Below are positions 7,962 to 15,594 of a stretch of DNA of 64,000 bases, in pieces. The position numbers and the translations under genes were made by a program. Position 1 is the stretch's first letter. Every line of letters starts with the position of its first letter. The stretch spans positions 1 to 64,000 of the forward strand of contig CAKQMI010000002.1 of the NCBI GenBank assembly GCA_934254835.1. Direction: 5' to 3'. Under the pieces are notes generated by a model. It was not told where the DNA came from. It was given only the letters and a program-made list of their open reading frames with translations, and did no database searches. This DNA is from an uncultured Clostridia bacterium. GTDB lineage: Bacteria; Bacillota; Clostridia; Christensenellales; CAG-917.

Positions 7962-8229
7962 CGATGAGGTCCATTATCTCTTTCAGTTTTTTCAATTGAT
8001 TTTTGTCAAGCATCGGCGCAACGGTTTTATAAAAGTTTTGAAGTCCCGCTTTGTCAAGACGTCCGTCCCGTTTTGCGCGCTCGGCTTCTTTGACGATTTC
8101 GTCCATAAGTTCCTTTTGCGATTTTCCGCGCATGCGCTTTACCGTTTCGTCGTAGGTTTTTTTGAGGTCGGCTTCGGCGTCGCTTTCTGAAAAATTTTTG
8201 TTATTTTTTGCATATTCTTTGAAATTCAT
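7954..8229 (-). CDS. Small charged hypothetical protein, coupled to subtilase
   Basis: The 91-residue protein is Lys/Glu/Asp-rich, predicted helical, and has no membrane segment or signal peptide. I do not recognise a named family. GGAGGGG precedes the ATG. It is translated directly ahead of the subtilase, sharing eight bases, so co-production is likely. The divergent gene at 8289 encodes another small protein; both are probably conserved lineage proteins. One possibility is an inhibitor or regulator of the protease, but nothing in the sequence proves this. Confidence 0.7.
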   Translation of the reverse strand: MNFKEYAKNNKNFSESDAEADLKKTYDETVKRMRGKSQKELMDEIVKEAERAKRDGRLDKAGLQNFYKTVAPMLDKNQLKKLKEIMDLIDD

Positions 8230-8288
8230 ATTCCCCTCCGCACTATTTCAATCTATGCGACATATAAATTAAACGTGTGAGGAAAAAA

Positions 8289-8615
8289 ATGAATTTCAAT
8301 CCTTTGATGCTTTTGCCCTTGATGATGGGCGCAAAAAACGACGACAACGATATGTCGAAAATGCTGGAAATGATGAACGTCTTAAAAGACGGCAGTCCCG
8401 ACGCGCTTCTGAACGCCCTGCCCGTTGACGAAAAGACCAAAACAATGCTGAATATGGTGGGCGGTATGAACGCGCTCAAAAACACTTCTGACAATAATTC
8501 TCCCGCTGATTTTCCCGAAAACAAGCCTTTGGAAAAACCCCGTCCCGACACGAAAGTTTTCGGCACGGACATTAACATTGCACTGCAAAAACTTATGAAC
8601 AATCCCGACCGCTAA
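8289..8615 (+). CDS. Small Met-rich hypothetical protein
   Basis: The 108-residue protein starts MNFNPLMLLPLMMG and is unusually rich in Met and Leu in its first third. The middle is acidic and Asn-rich, and the tail is Pro-rich. I do not recognise the family. The start at 8289 is chosen over the GTG at 8277 because GAGG (8279-8282) is correctly spaced from it. It is transcribed divergently from the protease operon. The hydrophobic start is short and could be an amphipathic helix that associates with the membrane. A function cannot be inferred. Confidence 0.65.
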   Translation: MNFNPLMLLPLMMGAKNDDNDMSKMLEMMNVLKDGSPDALLNALPVDEKTKTMLNMVGGMNALKNTSDNNSPADFPENKPLEKPRPDTKVFGTDINIALQKLMNNPDR

Positions 8616-8637
8616 AACTAAATAATCAAGGGAAAAT

Positions 8638-8719
8638 GACAAACTTTTTGACATTCTTCGTCATATTCCTCCAAAATTCGACAAACTTGTTGACATTAAA
8701 CGCTCCTTAAATCGATAAT
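8638..8719 (+). promoter_or_regulatory. Promoter and twin operators of the XRE regulator
   Basis: GACAAACTTTTTGACATT (8638-8655) and GACAAACTTGTTGACATT (8680-8697) are 18-bp direct repeats with one mismatch, 42 bases apart (four helical turns). The second contains the -35 TTGACA (8690-8695), 18 bases from GATAAT (8714-8719). The spacing and overlap suggest autorepression by the HTH protein encoded at 8745. Confidence 0.6.
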
Positions 8720-8744
8720 CGAAATAAATTTGAGGAGGCTGAAA

Positions 8745-8945
8745 ATGGAAACTCCTTTCCCGAGGAAACTGCGTCTCATAAGGAAGCTGAAACGATGCAC
8801 GCAAGGCTCTTTGGCAAAAGCCCTGAACGTTTCGAGGACGACGGTCAGTGCGTGGGAAAATCGGATTGCAGAACCCGACCTCGCCACGCTGAAAAACATA
8901 CGGGATTACCTCTGCGTCACCTACGAAGACCTGCTCGACGATTAA
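8745..8945 (+). CDS. XRE-family helix-turn-helix regulator
   Basis: The 66-residue protein is a single HTH_3 domain: LRLIRKLKRCTQGSLAKALNVSRTTVSAWENRIAEPDLATL forms helices one to five, with the recognition helix around SRTTVSAW. It has no ligand domain, as in small Cro/CI-type regulators. GGAGG six bases ahead of the ATG decides the start at 8745. Two near-identical 18-bp direct repeats overlap and precede its promoter, so it probably controls its own gene. It converges on the DUF3343 gene, overlapping it by four bases. Other targets are unknown. Confidence 0.85.
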   Translation: METPFPRKLRLIRKLKRCTQGSLAKALNVSRTTVSAWENRIAEPDLATLKNIRDYLCVTYEDLLDD

Positions 8946-9202
8946 ATCGGGCGGACGTACCTTCTTCCGTTCGCGACGGTTGCTTCGAAAATCCCGATAA
9001 ACGACGAAAATCCGTGCCGTTCGAGAATCGAAAGAACGGCATTTTTTTGTCGTGGGGAAAATCTGACGGACAGTCCGCACCCTGCCTCCGCCTCTTTCGG
9101 CGTGTTGATGACCGACGCCACGATTCCTTTGGCTTTCATCATTTCAAACAGCTTTACCGTATGTTCCCGACTGCGAAAGGCAACAAACAAAAATTTCTCC
9201 AT
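8942..9202 (-). CDS. DUF3343 putative Se/S carrier-like protein
   Basis: The 86-residue protein starts MEKFLFVAFRSREHTVKLFEMMKA and carries a central Cys (EAGCGLSVRFS), the pattern of DUF3343 proteins. These are often encoded next to cysteine desulfurase-like enzymes and are thought to carry selenium or sulfur. Here the divergent neighbour at 9311 is exactly such an enzyme, which supports the assignment. The start at 9202 is chosen because GGAGGG precedes it; the frame is open 11 codons further upstream. The Se/S role is family-based inference. No other selenium genes are in the window. Confidence 0.75.
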   Translation of the reverse strand: MEKFLFVAFRSREHTVKLFEMMKAKGIVASVINTPKEAEAGCGLSVRFSPRQKNAVLSILERHGFSSFIGIFEATVANGRRYVRPI

Positions 9203-9310
9203 ACACTCCCTCCAAATATGTATGTCGCCTTTCAATGCATTATATTAAAGTTTTGATTTTCGTGTAACAAATCGACGGCTCGACATATTATAGAAAGACG
9301 GAGGAAACCT

Positions 9311-10441
9311 ATGATTTATTTTGATAATTCGGCAACGTCGAAGTACAAACCGAAAAGTATGATAAAAGCCGTGCTTGGCGAACTTGTCGACAGCGCAAAC
9401 GGTGGCAGAAGCGCGCACGACGACGCATTAAAAACCGCGCTCAAAATTTCCGCGTGCAGGTCGCTTTTGTGCGATTATCTGAACGCCAACGAGGTTATTT
9501 TTACAAAAAACTGTACCGAAGCGATAAATATCGTGCTTTTCGGGATATTAAAACAAGGCGATCACGTCGTCACAACCGTTACGGAACACAACGCCGTACT
9601 GCGCCCGCTGTTCGCCCTCGAAAAAGCCAAAGTCATCACGCTTTCCGTCATAAATCCCGACAAAAACCTGAAAATAAATCCCGTGCACGTCCAAAAAACC
9701 ATAAAGGACAACACCGCCCTTATCGTCCTGAACGCCGTATCCAACGTGACGGGCGTCGCAAACGATATCGACAGAATCGGACGGATTTCCGCCGACTTCA
9801 AAATCCCCCTGCTCGTCGACTCGGCGCAGGCTCTTCCGCATATGAAAATCAATATGAAAAAACAAAACGTCGCCTATCTTGCGGGCGCGGGACACAAAGG
9901 CTTGCACGGTCCGCAAGGCACCGGCTTCCTCGCCCTCAACCGTATGAGCGACGTAAATCCGCTTATCTACGGCGGTACCGGCACAAGTTCGGACAGCGTC
10001 TATCAACCGCACAACCTGCCGGAATCGCTCGAAGCAGGCACTCTGAACGGCGCGGGGATTGCAGGACTATACGAAAGCGTCAAGTGGACGATAAAAAACG
10101 CCGACAAAATCAACGAAAAAATCGCACGGTTTTCAAATCGGCTGACTTTTGCCCTGAAAAGTATGAAAAACATTGAGGTCTATACCCCCGTCGGTACCGA
10201 AAGCGGTGTGATAACTTTCAACGTAAAAGGCGTGGACTCGACAACGGTTGCCGACGTCCTCAACAAAAAGTACGGGATTGCCGTCCGCGCGGGACTGCAC
10301 TGCGCTCCGCTTATCCACAACTACCTCGGCACGCTTGAAAAAGGCGCGGTGAGAATAAGCGTCGGCTACAACAATAAAAACGCGGACGTCGAAAAGTTAA
10401 TCGAAGCAATCCGCGAGATAGCAAATACCGACCGAGAATAA
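9311..10441 (+). CDS. Cysteine desulfurase-family aminotransferase (class V)
   Basis: The 376-residue PLP enzyme has Asp170 (LLVDSAQ), Lys196 for the cofactor Schiff base (AGAGHKGLHGPQG) and the putative persulfide Cys331 in RAGLHCAPL. It is of the EF2568-type subfamily rather than IscS/NifS, and such members are often linked with DUF3343 and selenium genes. GGAGG precedes the ATG. It is divergent from the DUF3343 gene, with about 110 bases between them. It probably mobilises sulfur or selenium from cysteine or selenocysteine, but the acceptor is unknown. Confidence 0.88.
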   Translation: MIYFDNSATSKYKPKSMIKAVLGELVDSANGGRSAHDDALKTALKISACRSLLCDYLNANEVIFTKNCTEAINIVLFGILKQGDHVVTTVTEHNAVLRPLFALEKAKVITLSVINPDKNLKINPVHVQKTIKDNTALIVLNAVSNVTGVANDIDRIGRISADFKIPLLVDSAQALPHMKINMKKQNVAYLAGAGHKGLHGPQGTGFLALNRMSDVNPLIYGGTGTSSDSVYQPHNLPESLEAGTLNGAGIAGLYESVKWTIKNADKINEKIARFSNRLTFALKSMKNIEVYTPVGTESGVITFNVKGVDSTTVADVLNKKYGIAVRAGLHCAPLIHNYLGTLEKGAVRISVGYNNKNADVEKLIEAIREIANTDRE

Positions 10442-10477
10442 TACAATAACGGCATTGTTATGGTTTTCGGTCGGCAT
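10425..10477. terminator. Hairpin between convergent genes
   Basis: ATACCGACCGA (10425-10435) pairs with TCGGTCGGCAT (10467-10477) around a loop that itself contains an inverted repeat. The hairpin includes the desulfurase stop codon and lies just before the rarA 3' end. No good T-run is present, so its efficiency is uncertain. Confidence 0.5.
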
Positions 10478-10497
10478 TGAAATATAAATAAAATAAT

Positions 10498-11790
10498 TTA
10501 CAGTTTTTTAAGGCGTTCTTGGCGTTCTTTCACGACTTTTTCATAGCCGTGGTCGGTGGGAACGTAAAATTTTGCGTCTTTCAGGTCGTCAGGCAGGTAT
10601 TGCTGTTCCACATAGCCACCGTAGTCGTGCGGATATTTATAGCCCGAAATTTTTTCTTGCTTATAGTTCACGTCGCGAAGATAGACGGGGACTTCCTCTT
10701 TTTTCACCGTTTGGACGGCTTGTTCGGCATTGTCGCGCGCCACCACGACGCTGTTGGATTTTTCGCTTTCGCAAACGTATATTATGGCTTCGGTAAGCGG
10801 GAGTTTGCCCTCGGGCATACCGATTTTTTCATACGCTACAAGCGCGTTCGTCGCGACGACCAAAGCGTTGGGGTTTGCCATACCGACGTCTTCTGCCGAG
10901 TGCGCGATGATACGCCTGAAAATCAGCAACGGATCGCAACCTGCGTCTATAAGACGCATCGCCCAGTAAAGACCTGCGTTGCTGTCGCTTCCTCGCAGTG
11001 ATTTGCAAAACGCCGACAGCATATCGTAATAGTTGTCCTCGCTTATCGACAGCACCCGTTTTTGTATGCTTTGCGAGGCGATTTCTTTCGTGATATGGAT
11101 TGTGCCGTCTTTTGATGCGGACGTCGTCACGACGGCAAGTTCCAGTGCGTTCAACGCCGTTCTTACGTCACCGCCCGACGCCCAGGCAAGGTGCTCCAAT
11201 GCCCCGCTTTCCGCAACGACGTTCATATCGAGAAGCCCGCGTTTGTCGTTTATCGCGCGGTTTAACGCCTTCCAGACGTCCTTGTCGGTCAGCGAGTGAA
11301 ACTCGAACAATCGGCACCTCGACACAATAGCCTTCGTCATCGACACAAAGGGATTTTCCGTCGTGCTTCCGATAAACACGATATAGCCCTGCTCGATTGC
11401 CGACAACACGCTGTCCGACTGCGCCTTGTTCCAGCGATGACATTCGTCCAACAGTAAATAAGTCTTCTTTCCGTACATCATCAGACGATTTTTGGCTTCC
11501 TCGATGACTCGCTTTGCGTCGGCGACACCGCTCGACACCGCGTTCAAAATCTCAAAATGACTGTTGGTATTGTTGGCGATAATATTTGCAAGCGTGGTCT
11601 TGCCCGTGCCCGGAGGTCCGTAAAAAATGCAACTCCCGAGCCTGTCCGCGGAAATCGCGCGACGAAGCAGACTGCCTTCGCCCACGATGTGCTCCTGCCC
11701 GATAAACTCGTTCAGCGTCGTGGGGCGCATGCGCTCTGCAAGAGGTCTTAGCCCGTTGTCTTGTTGGTTTGCATACTCGAATAAATCCAT
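10498..11790 (-). CDS. rarA: Replication-associated recombination protein RarA (MgsA)
   Basis: The 430-residue AAA+ protein acts at stalled replication forks. It has the P-loop GPPGTGKTTLA, Walker B LLLDECHRW and sensor GSTTENPF, followed by the RarA C-terminal tetramerisation domain ending in YLPDDLKD and HGYEKVVKERQERL. Length is standard. No Shine-Dalgarno sequence lies before the ATG. Instead a TTGCAA-17-TAAAAT promoter ends just six bases upstream, so the transcript should begin at the ATG or within a base or two of it. The gene stands alone between a desulfurase and a large membrane protein. Confidence 0.95.
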   Translation of the reverse strand: MDLFEYANQQDNGLRPLAERMRPTTLNEFIGQEHIVGEGSLLRRAISADRLGSCIFYGPPGTGKTTLANIIANNTNSHFEILNAVSSGVADAKRVIEEAKNRLMMYGKKTYLLLDECHRWNKAQSDSVLSAIEQGYIVFIGSTTENPFVSMTKAIVSRCRLFEFHSLTDKDVWKALNRAINDKRGLLDMNVVAESGALEHLAWASGGDVRTALNALELAVVTTSASKDGTIHITKEIASQSIQKRVLSISEDNYYDMLSAFCKSLRGSDSNAGLYWAMRLIDAGCDPLLIFRRIIAHSAEDVGMANPNALVVATNALVAYEKIGMPEGKLPLTEAIIYVCESEKSNSVVVARDNAEQAVQTVKKEEVPVYLRDVNYKQEKISGYKYPHDYGGYVEQQYLPDDLKDAKFYVPTDHGYEKVVKERQERLKKL

Positions 11791-11796
11791 ATTTTG

Positions 11797-11825
11797 ATTT
11801 TATCATATCGCATTTTTTATTGCAA
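11797..11825 (-). promoter_or_regulatory. rarA promoter, leaderless geometry
   Basis: TTGCAA (11820-11825) and TAAAAT (11797-11802) are 17 bases apart on the minus strand. Only six bases separate the -10 from the rarA ATG, which puts the expected transcription start at the A of the ATG. Confidence 0.65.
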
Positions 11826-14354
11826 GGAATTTTTGACTTTCTTATCATTTCGCGGTTTTTGTTTTTTCGTTTTTTTAAGTTTAAATTTTTCGGGTTTTTT
11901 CAAAAGTCTTTTTCCCGACACCGCGTGGCGAATTTCAGCACAAAAAATTATCGTGTTTTTAAGCGCGAAATACGGCAACGTCAGCAATGAAAACAAGTCG
12001 GATAAGAATACTTTTATGAGGTTTTTCAGATACTTTTTCGGGCAATTATCGACAAACACTTCAAAAAATCCGCACAACAAAACCACCACCGTTTTTATAA
12101 AAAACAACGTCAAAAAATATGCAACGCCCCATAGATTTCCAAAAACAACGCCCAAGATTATTAGTGCAAAAAAGCACGGAACGGATAATACAATAATTCC
12201 GTTAATAACCGTCAAAAAGTCGATAAATTTGTTGATTTTTTTGTTGTTTTCATTTTTAATTGTAATATTTGCAAACGGCAAAAGTTTGACGGCATTGCGC
12301 TTTTTTGCGTCTTTTTCGGAAAAAACCGCTTTGATATTTTTCGGCGCGCGCTCGTACACGCTTACCCCCGACGCGCCCGCGTCAAGTAATTTTGCCTCGA
12401 TAAATTCGGCAGGCGAAACGTTTTTTATATCGTCCTCGTTTTTCACAACGAATTTTTCAAGGTCGTATATCCCCTTCCCCGTCGAAATACTTTCCCTGAA
12501 AATGCAGTGAAAACGGCTTTGGAAATCCGCGCGGTTTTCATCTTCTTCCCCGCCATAAATAAAGCGTAAAAACGCCGATGACAAAGAACGTTTGTTTGTC
12601 TTTTCGATAAACGAAAGACAATCGTATTTTTGATTTTCCGCATGCGAAAACTCGTTGACCGCCCGCAACACCCCTTTTTGGTCAAGCTCGTCAAAGAGGT
12701 CAAGCGTGATGAAATACTTTGGCTTGTCGGCATTTTGAAAGCCGATAAGTCGCAAAAATTTATCGCTGTTGCCGAAATATAAAAAGTCTGAATAATCTTT
12801 GACGGCGTTCAATTTCCTTGCCTTTTCGCTCTGCTCGCCTTTTTTGTTCTCGTGCTTTTTCACGGCGACGCGAAGAAATGACGGCACTTCAAAATACGGC
12901 AATGACAAGATTTTTTCGTCATTCACATTTTCGTCGCAAATATTCAGGTCGATTATGAGCGTAAAAGTGGCATTTTCGTCGCGGTTGAAGTCAAAAACCT
13001 GCCTTAAATACTCGACGGCGCGTCGTATATCGTTTTCGTCATAAACGCACACGGGCACCACGACGTCGGTTTTATATTCCGATGGGATTTTTTCATAGTT
13101 TCGGCTGAACACGGGTTTTTTGGGTAAAATCGCCAAAAATACTTTGTTTGTAAGGATATAAGCGACGTCCGAAAACGCAAACATCGCAAAAACCACCGAA
13201 ATAATTTGCAAATATAATTTGTCAAACGCAAAATAACTTACGGCACAAAGCCCCGAAAGTACGACGAAAAACACTAAGATATACAATGCGGATTTGTTGA
13301 TTTTTCGCGGTTTTTTCAAAAGAGGTTTGTCTTTTTCAATGCTTTTGAACAGCGACTTGTCGGACGAAAACAACCCGCCGATAAGCCCGTTTTTTGAAAA
13401 CTTCATCACCCTTTTTATATACTCGTCTTCCAAAATATTTATTTCGTCGGACTTTTTCAAAACAAGCGACAGACACACTTTTTTGGACGTTTCCGATGAC
13501 AAAGAAAATTCGCAGTCGGTCATCGCGACGGCGTAAACGGGAAGCCTTTTGTAAAGTCCGTCCAAGACGCAATCGACCGCCGACAAACTATCGATAAGGT
13601 TGTTTGTCAATATATTATTTTCGGTGACAAATTCGGAAAAAATCTGTAAATCGTCGGCAATATCTTCGCCCGATGCGATGACATTTTTTATTTTGAAATA
13701 GCATTTTTTGTTGTTTTTTTCAACAAAACTCATAAAAATACTGTTGTTAATGTACTTTTTGACAACCCTTTCGGACGTTCTTGACAGCCTGTTCATTTTG
13801 TCCAAACACCTTGCCTTGTCATAAACTACCGCGATTTTTTCAAGCAACGCGACCTTGAATACGGCGGGCATATTTTCGGCTTCGCTGAAAGTAAACGCAC
13901 GCTCTTTTATAAACGTGTCAAACGCCTTTTCGACGGCGTCTTTCGTGACGCAACCGAAATTCATCGCCACGCACGCCCTTGCAAAAATCAGTGCGCGAGG
14001 CTCTTTGTTGTGCGGTAAATCAAAAAAATCAAAATGATTTTCGTCAAAGATTTTCAAAATGTTTTTTTCGTTTTCGTACAGCAATTTTTCAAAGGGGTAA
14101 ACCTCTTTGCCCTTTTTGACTTTTTTCGATATGACCTTGCACCCTTTTTTTATCGCGGACTTTATCGGGGCGACGTCGATGCCTTTCCCCGACGGCTCGG
14201 GTGCGGACAGCCTTTTGGACAGTTCCTCGATTTTCCTTAAAAACACCTCTTCGTTTTCATAGAGCGCAACGTCCTTATAGTACTTTTTCCCGAGTTTTTT
14301 CAGAATGCCGAACAGACAAAACAAAACTATGACGGCACAAAAGAATATAAACAT
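11817..14354 (-). CDS. NdvB-like membrane protein with degenerate GT84 domain
   Basis: The 845-residue protein follows the N-terminal layout of cyclic beta-1,2-glucan synthases: an N-terminal helix, a helical region at about 85-200 (the family's YALARALV/LPIMLRLALIE area reads ALIFARACVA and MPAVFKVALLEK), two membrane helices at 356-402, a glycosyltransferase-like domain at 425-700, and C-terminal membrane helices at 712-800. The hallmark STGKGIYDLEKF is kept at 624-635. Catalytic residues are not: the DADT motif is DLFD (552-555), the LSHDLLEG motif is VSPAEFIEA, and the RHRWIRGDWQLLPW motif is reduced to KKRNAVKLLPFA. The phosphorylase half is absent. It is probably not a working synthase. 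Confidence 0.7.
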   Translation of the reverse strand: MFIFFCAVIVLFCLFGILKKLGKKYYKDVALYENEEVFLRKIEELSKRLSAPEPSGKGIDVAPIKSAIKKGCKVISKKVKKGKEVYPFEKLLYENEKNILKIFDENHFDFFDLPHNKEPRALIFARACVAMNFGCVTKDAVEKAFDTFIKERAFTFSEAENMPAVFKVALLEKIAVVYDKARCLDKMNRLSRTSERVVKKYINNSIFMSFVEKNNKKCYFKIKNVIASGEDIADDLQIFSEFVTENNILTNNLIDSLSAVDCVLDGLYKRLPVYAVAMTDCEFSLSSETSKKVCLSLVLKKSDEINILEDEYIKRVMKFSKNGLIGGLFSSDKSLFKSIEKDKPLLKKPRKINKSALYILVFFVVLSGLCAVSYFAFDKLYLQIISVVFAMFAFSDVAYILTNKVFLAILPKKPVFSRNYEKIPSEYKTDVVVPVCVYDENDIRRAVEYLRQVFDFNRDENATFTLIIDLNICDENVNDEKILSLPYFEVPSFLRVAVKKHENKKGEQSEKARKLNAVKDYSDFLYFGNSDKFLRLIGFQNADKPKYFITLDLFDELDQKGVLRAVNEFSHAENQKYDCLSFIEKTNKRSLSSAFLRFIYGGEEDENRADFQSRFHCIFRESISTGKGIYDLEKFVVKNEDDIKNVSPAEFIEAKLLDAGASGVSVYERAPKNIKAVFSEKDAKKRNAVKLLPFANITIKNENNKKINKFIDFLTVINGIIVLSVPCFFALIILGVVFGNLWGVAYFLTLFFIKTVVVLLCGFFEVFVDNCPKKYLKNLIKVFLSDLFSLLTLPYFALKNTIIFCAEIRHAVSGKRLLKKPEKFKLKKTKKQKPRNDKKVKNSLQ

Positions 14355-14390
14355 AACTTGATTTTTGCCGTTTTTTAAAAATCAAACCAT

Positions 14391-14424
14391 AAAAAAAGAT
14401 TGTCGGTTCATGCGCCGACAATCC
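14391..14424 (-). terminator. Terminator of the RNase P RNA-like gene
   Basis: GATTGTCGG and CCGACAATC form a nine-pair stem followed on the minus strand by seven Ts. It lies eight bases after the 3' P1 strand of the RNA. Confidence 0.88.
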
Positions 14425-14553
14425 TTATGATGCGAGATTAGTCTGTAAGCCGAGTTCTGTCTTGAAGTCGCCTTCACAGGTATTTCACCTGCACCCTGCC
14501 TTGTGATGCTCGGACTTTCCTCATCTTGCGATGCGACCGTCCGGCTAACTCGC
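14425..14553 (-). ncRNA. rnpB: Miniature RNase P RNA-like gene
   Basis: The minus strand has the two most conserved RNase P RNA blocks: GAGGAAAGTCCGAGC, followed by GGCAGGGTGCAGGT (CR-I), and GACAGAACTCGGCTTACAG (CR-V). CCGAG and CTCGG, the P4 strands, co-vary relative to the usual CCGGG/CCCGG. The ends pair as P1 (GCGAGTTAG with CTAATCTCGC, one bulge), GGTCGC with GCGACT forms P2, CATC-GCAA-GATG is a tiny P3, and CAGGT-GAAAT-ACCTG matches P8. Everything between P8 and the returning P2 strand is missing: the specificity domain, CR-II/III and CR-IV. The mature RNA would be about 122 nt against 350-400 nt for the family. It has its own consensus promoter and terminator. Confidence 0.8.
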
Positions 14554-14559
14554 AAAGCG

Positions 14560-14588
14560 AGTATACCCGAAAAACCCCGCAATGTCAA
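14560..14588 (-). promoter_or_regulatory. Promoter of the RNase P RNA-like gene
   Basis: TTGACA (14583-14588) and TATACT (14560-14565) are separated by 17 bases on the minus strand. The expected start, seven bases on, coincides with the 5' strand of P1 at about 14553. Confidence 0.88.
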
Positions 14589-14614
14589 GAAGATTGTCCC
14601 CTTTCGGGAAATTG

Positions 14615-14796
14615 TCTTCGACAGTGATATGCCGTTGGCGTGATATTGCTTACGCAGTTATATTGTCTTCGACAGTGATATTTGCCCTGCGGGCAAGTTA
14701 TGGATAAATACCTTAGCTTCGGCTGAAAGCCGAAATATAACTTGCGAAGCAAATATAACTTGCGAAGCAAATATAACTTGCGAAGCAAATATAACT
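14615..14796. repeat. Mini-hairpin array with an 18-bp tandem repeat
   Basis: Small hairpins (TTGCTTACGCAG, TTGTCTTCGACAG, TTTGCCCTGCGGGCAAG and others) alternate with GTTATAT or GTGATAT linkers. At the right end the 18-bp unit ATATAACTTGCGAAGCAA occurs three times in tandem (14735-14788) plus a partial unit. It belongs to the family at 3226-3355 and 19895-19975. It is not a CRISPR array because there are no variable spacers of constant length. Confidence 0.75.
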
Positions 14797-14838
14797 GTCC
14801 GCCCGCAACGGCAAATTGATTTGCCGTTGCGGGCGGAC
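14797..14838. repeat. Perfect 19-bp inverted repeat upstream of sigK
   Basis: GTCCGCCCGCAACGGCAAA (14797-14815) and its exact complement (14820-14838) flank a four-base TTGA loop. It sits between the mini-hairpin array and the sigK promoter. No T-run follows on either strand, so it may act as an insulating or protein-binding structure rather than a classical terminator. Confidence 0.65.
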
Positions 14839-14842
14839 TTGC

Positions 14843-14869
14843 ACTTTCCTCCTTTTTTCGACATATACT
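14843..14869 (+). promoter_or_regulatory. Candidate mother-cell (SigE/SigK) promoter of sigK
   Basis: AC (14843-14844), 17 bases, then CATATACT (14862-14869) matches the SigK-type pattern AC-N16/17-CATANNNT. It lies 24 bases before the proposed TTG start. sigK autoactivation is known in Bacillus. The same geometry occurs before the probable coat gene at 35622. Confidence 0.5.
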
Positions 14870-14892
14870 GTTTTTACTTTGGAGGCGTGATT

Positions 14893-15594
14893 TTGCTGGA
14901 TAGTTTGTTTTTAATGCTCAAAAACCTTTTGATATTCTCGTCCTACGTCGAAAACAAAAACTCTTTCCCGAAGCCTCTGTCGCGGGAAAAAGAGGCGGAG
15001 TACGTTTTGCGCGCCGAGCAAGGCGACAAAGAGGCGACGGAACTTTTGATACGTCATAATCTCAGGCTTGTCGCGCACATCGCAAAAAAGTACGGCAACT
15101 ACCCCGACACCGACGAACTTATCTCAATCGGAAGCATCGGACTTATCAAGGCCATCAGGACGTACAAATCGGGAAAAGGCACCGCCCTTGCGACCTACGC
15201 CGCAAAATGCATCGAAAACGAAATACTGATGACTCTGCGCGTCAACAAAAAGCACAAAAACAACGTGTCGCTGAACGATCCCGTCGGCACCGACCGCGAC
15301 GGCAACGAACTGACGATAATCGATATGCTGTCCACCGACGAGGAAGGAGTCATCGCCGACGTCGAAAATCGCCTGCTTATCGAAAAGGTTTCGGAAATCG
15401 TGAAAACCTCGCTTGACAAACGCGAGTACGAAATCATCAAAATGCGATACGGCTTGAACGACACGCCGTCCCTGACACAGCGCGAGGTTGCCGAAAAGTT
15501 CGGGATATCCCGAAGTTATATTTCGCGGATTGAAAAAAAGGCGTTGCAAAAAATAAAAACAGCCGTCCTTAAAAACGACTTCGATTTCAATTAA
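14893..15594 (+). CDS. sigK: Sporulation sigma factor SigK
   Basis: The 233-residue sigma factor directs late mother-cell transcription, including coat genes. The N-terminus, with hydrophobic LLIFSSYVENKNSFPKPLS, is the SigK pro-sequence pattern; processing would occur before the mature domain. Region 2 has LIRHNLRLVAHIAKKYGNYPD and DELISIGSIGLIKAIRTY. Region 2.4/3 has [15 protein letters not shown], and region 4 ends in TQREVAEKFGISRSYISRIEKKAL. The start is set at TTG 14893 because GGAGG (14881-14885) is seven bases upstream. The gene is not interrupted by a skin-type element. It converges on an RluA-family gene with a four-base overlap. Confidence 0.92.
   Translation: MLDSLFLMLKNLLIFSSYVENKNSFPKPLSREKEAEYVLRAEQGDKEATELLIRHNLRLVAHIAKKYGNYPDTDELISIGSIGLIKAIRTYKSGKGTALATYAAKCIENEILMTLRVNKKHKNNVSLNDPVGTDRDGNELTIIDMLSTDEEGVIADVENRLLIEKVSEIVKTSLDKREYEIIKMRYGLNDTPSLTQREVAEKFGISRSYISRIEKKALQKIKTAVLKNDFDFN

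Noticed and set aside
14735..14796. Possible CRISPR array
   Set aside because: The 18-bp units are directly abutting, with no spacers, and no cas genes are present.
14893..15594. Possible skin-element split of sigK
   Set aside because: The sigma factor is complete and uninterrupted.
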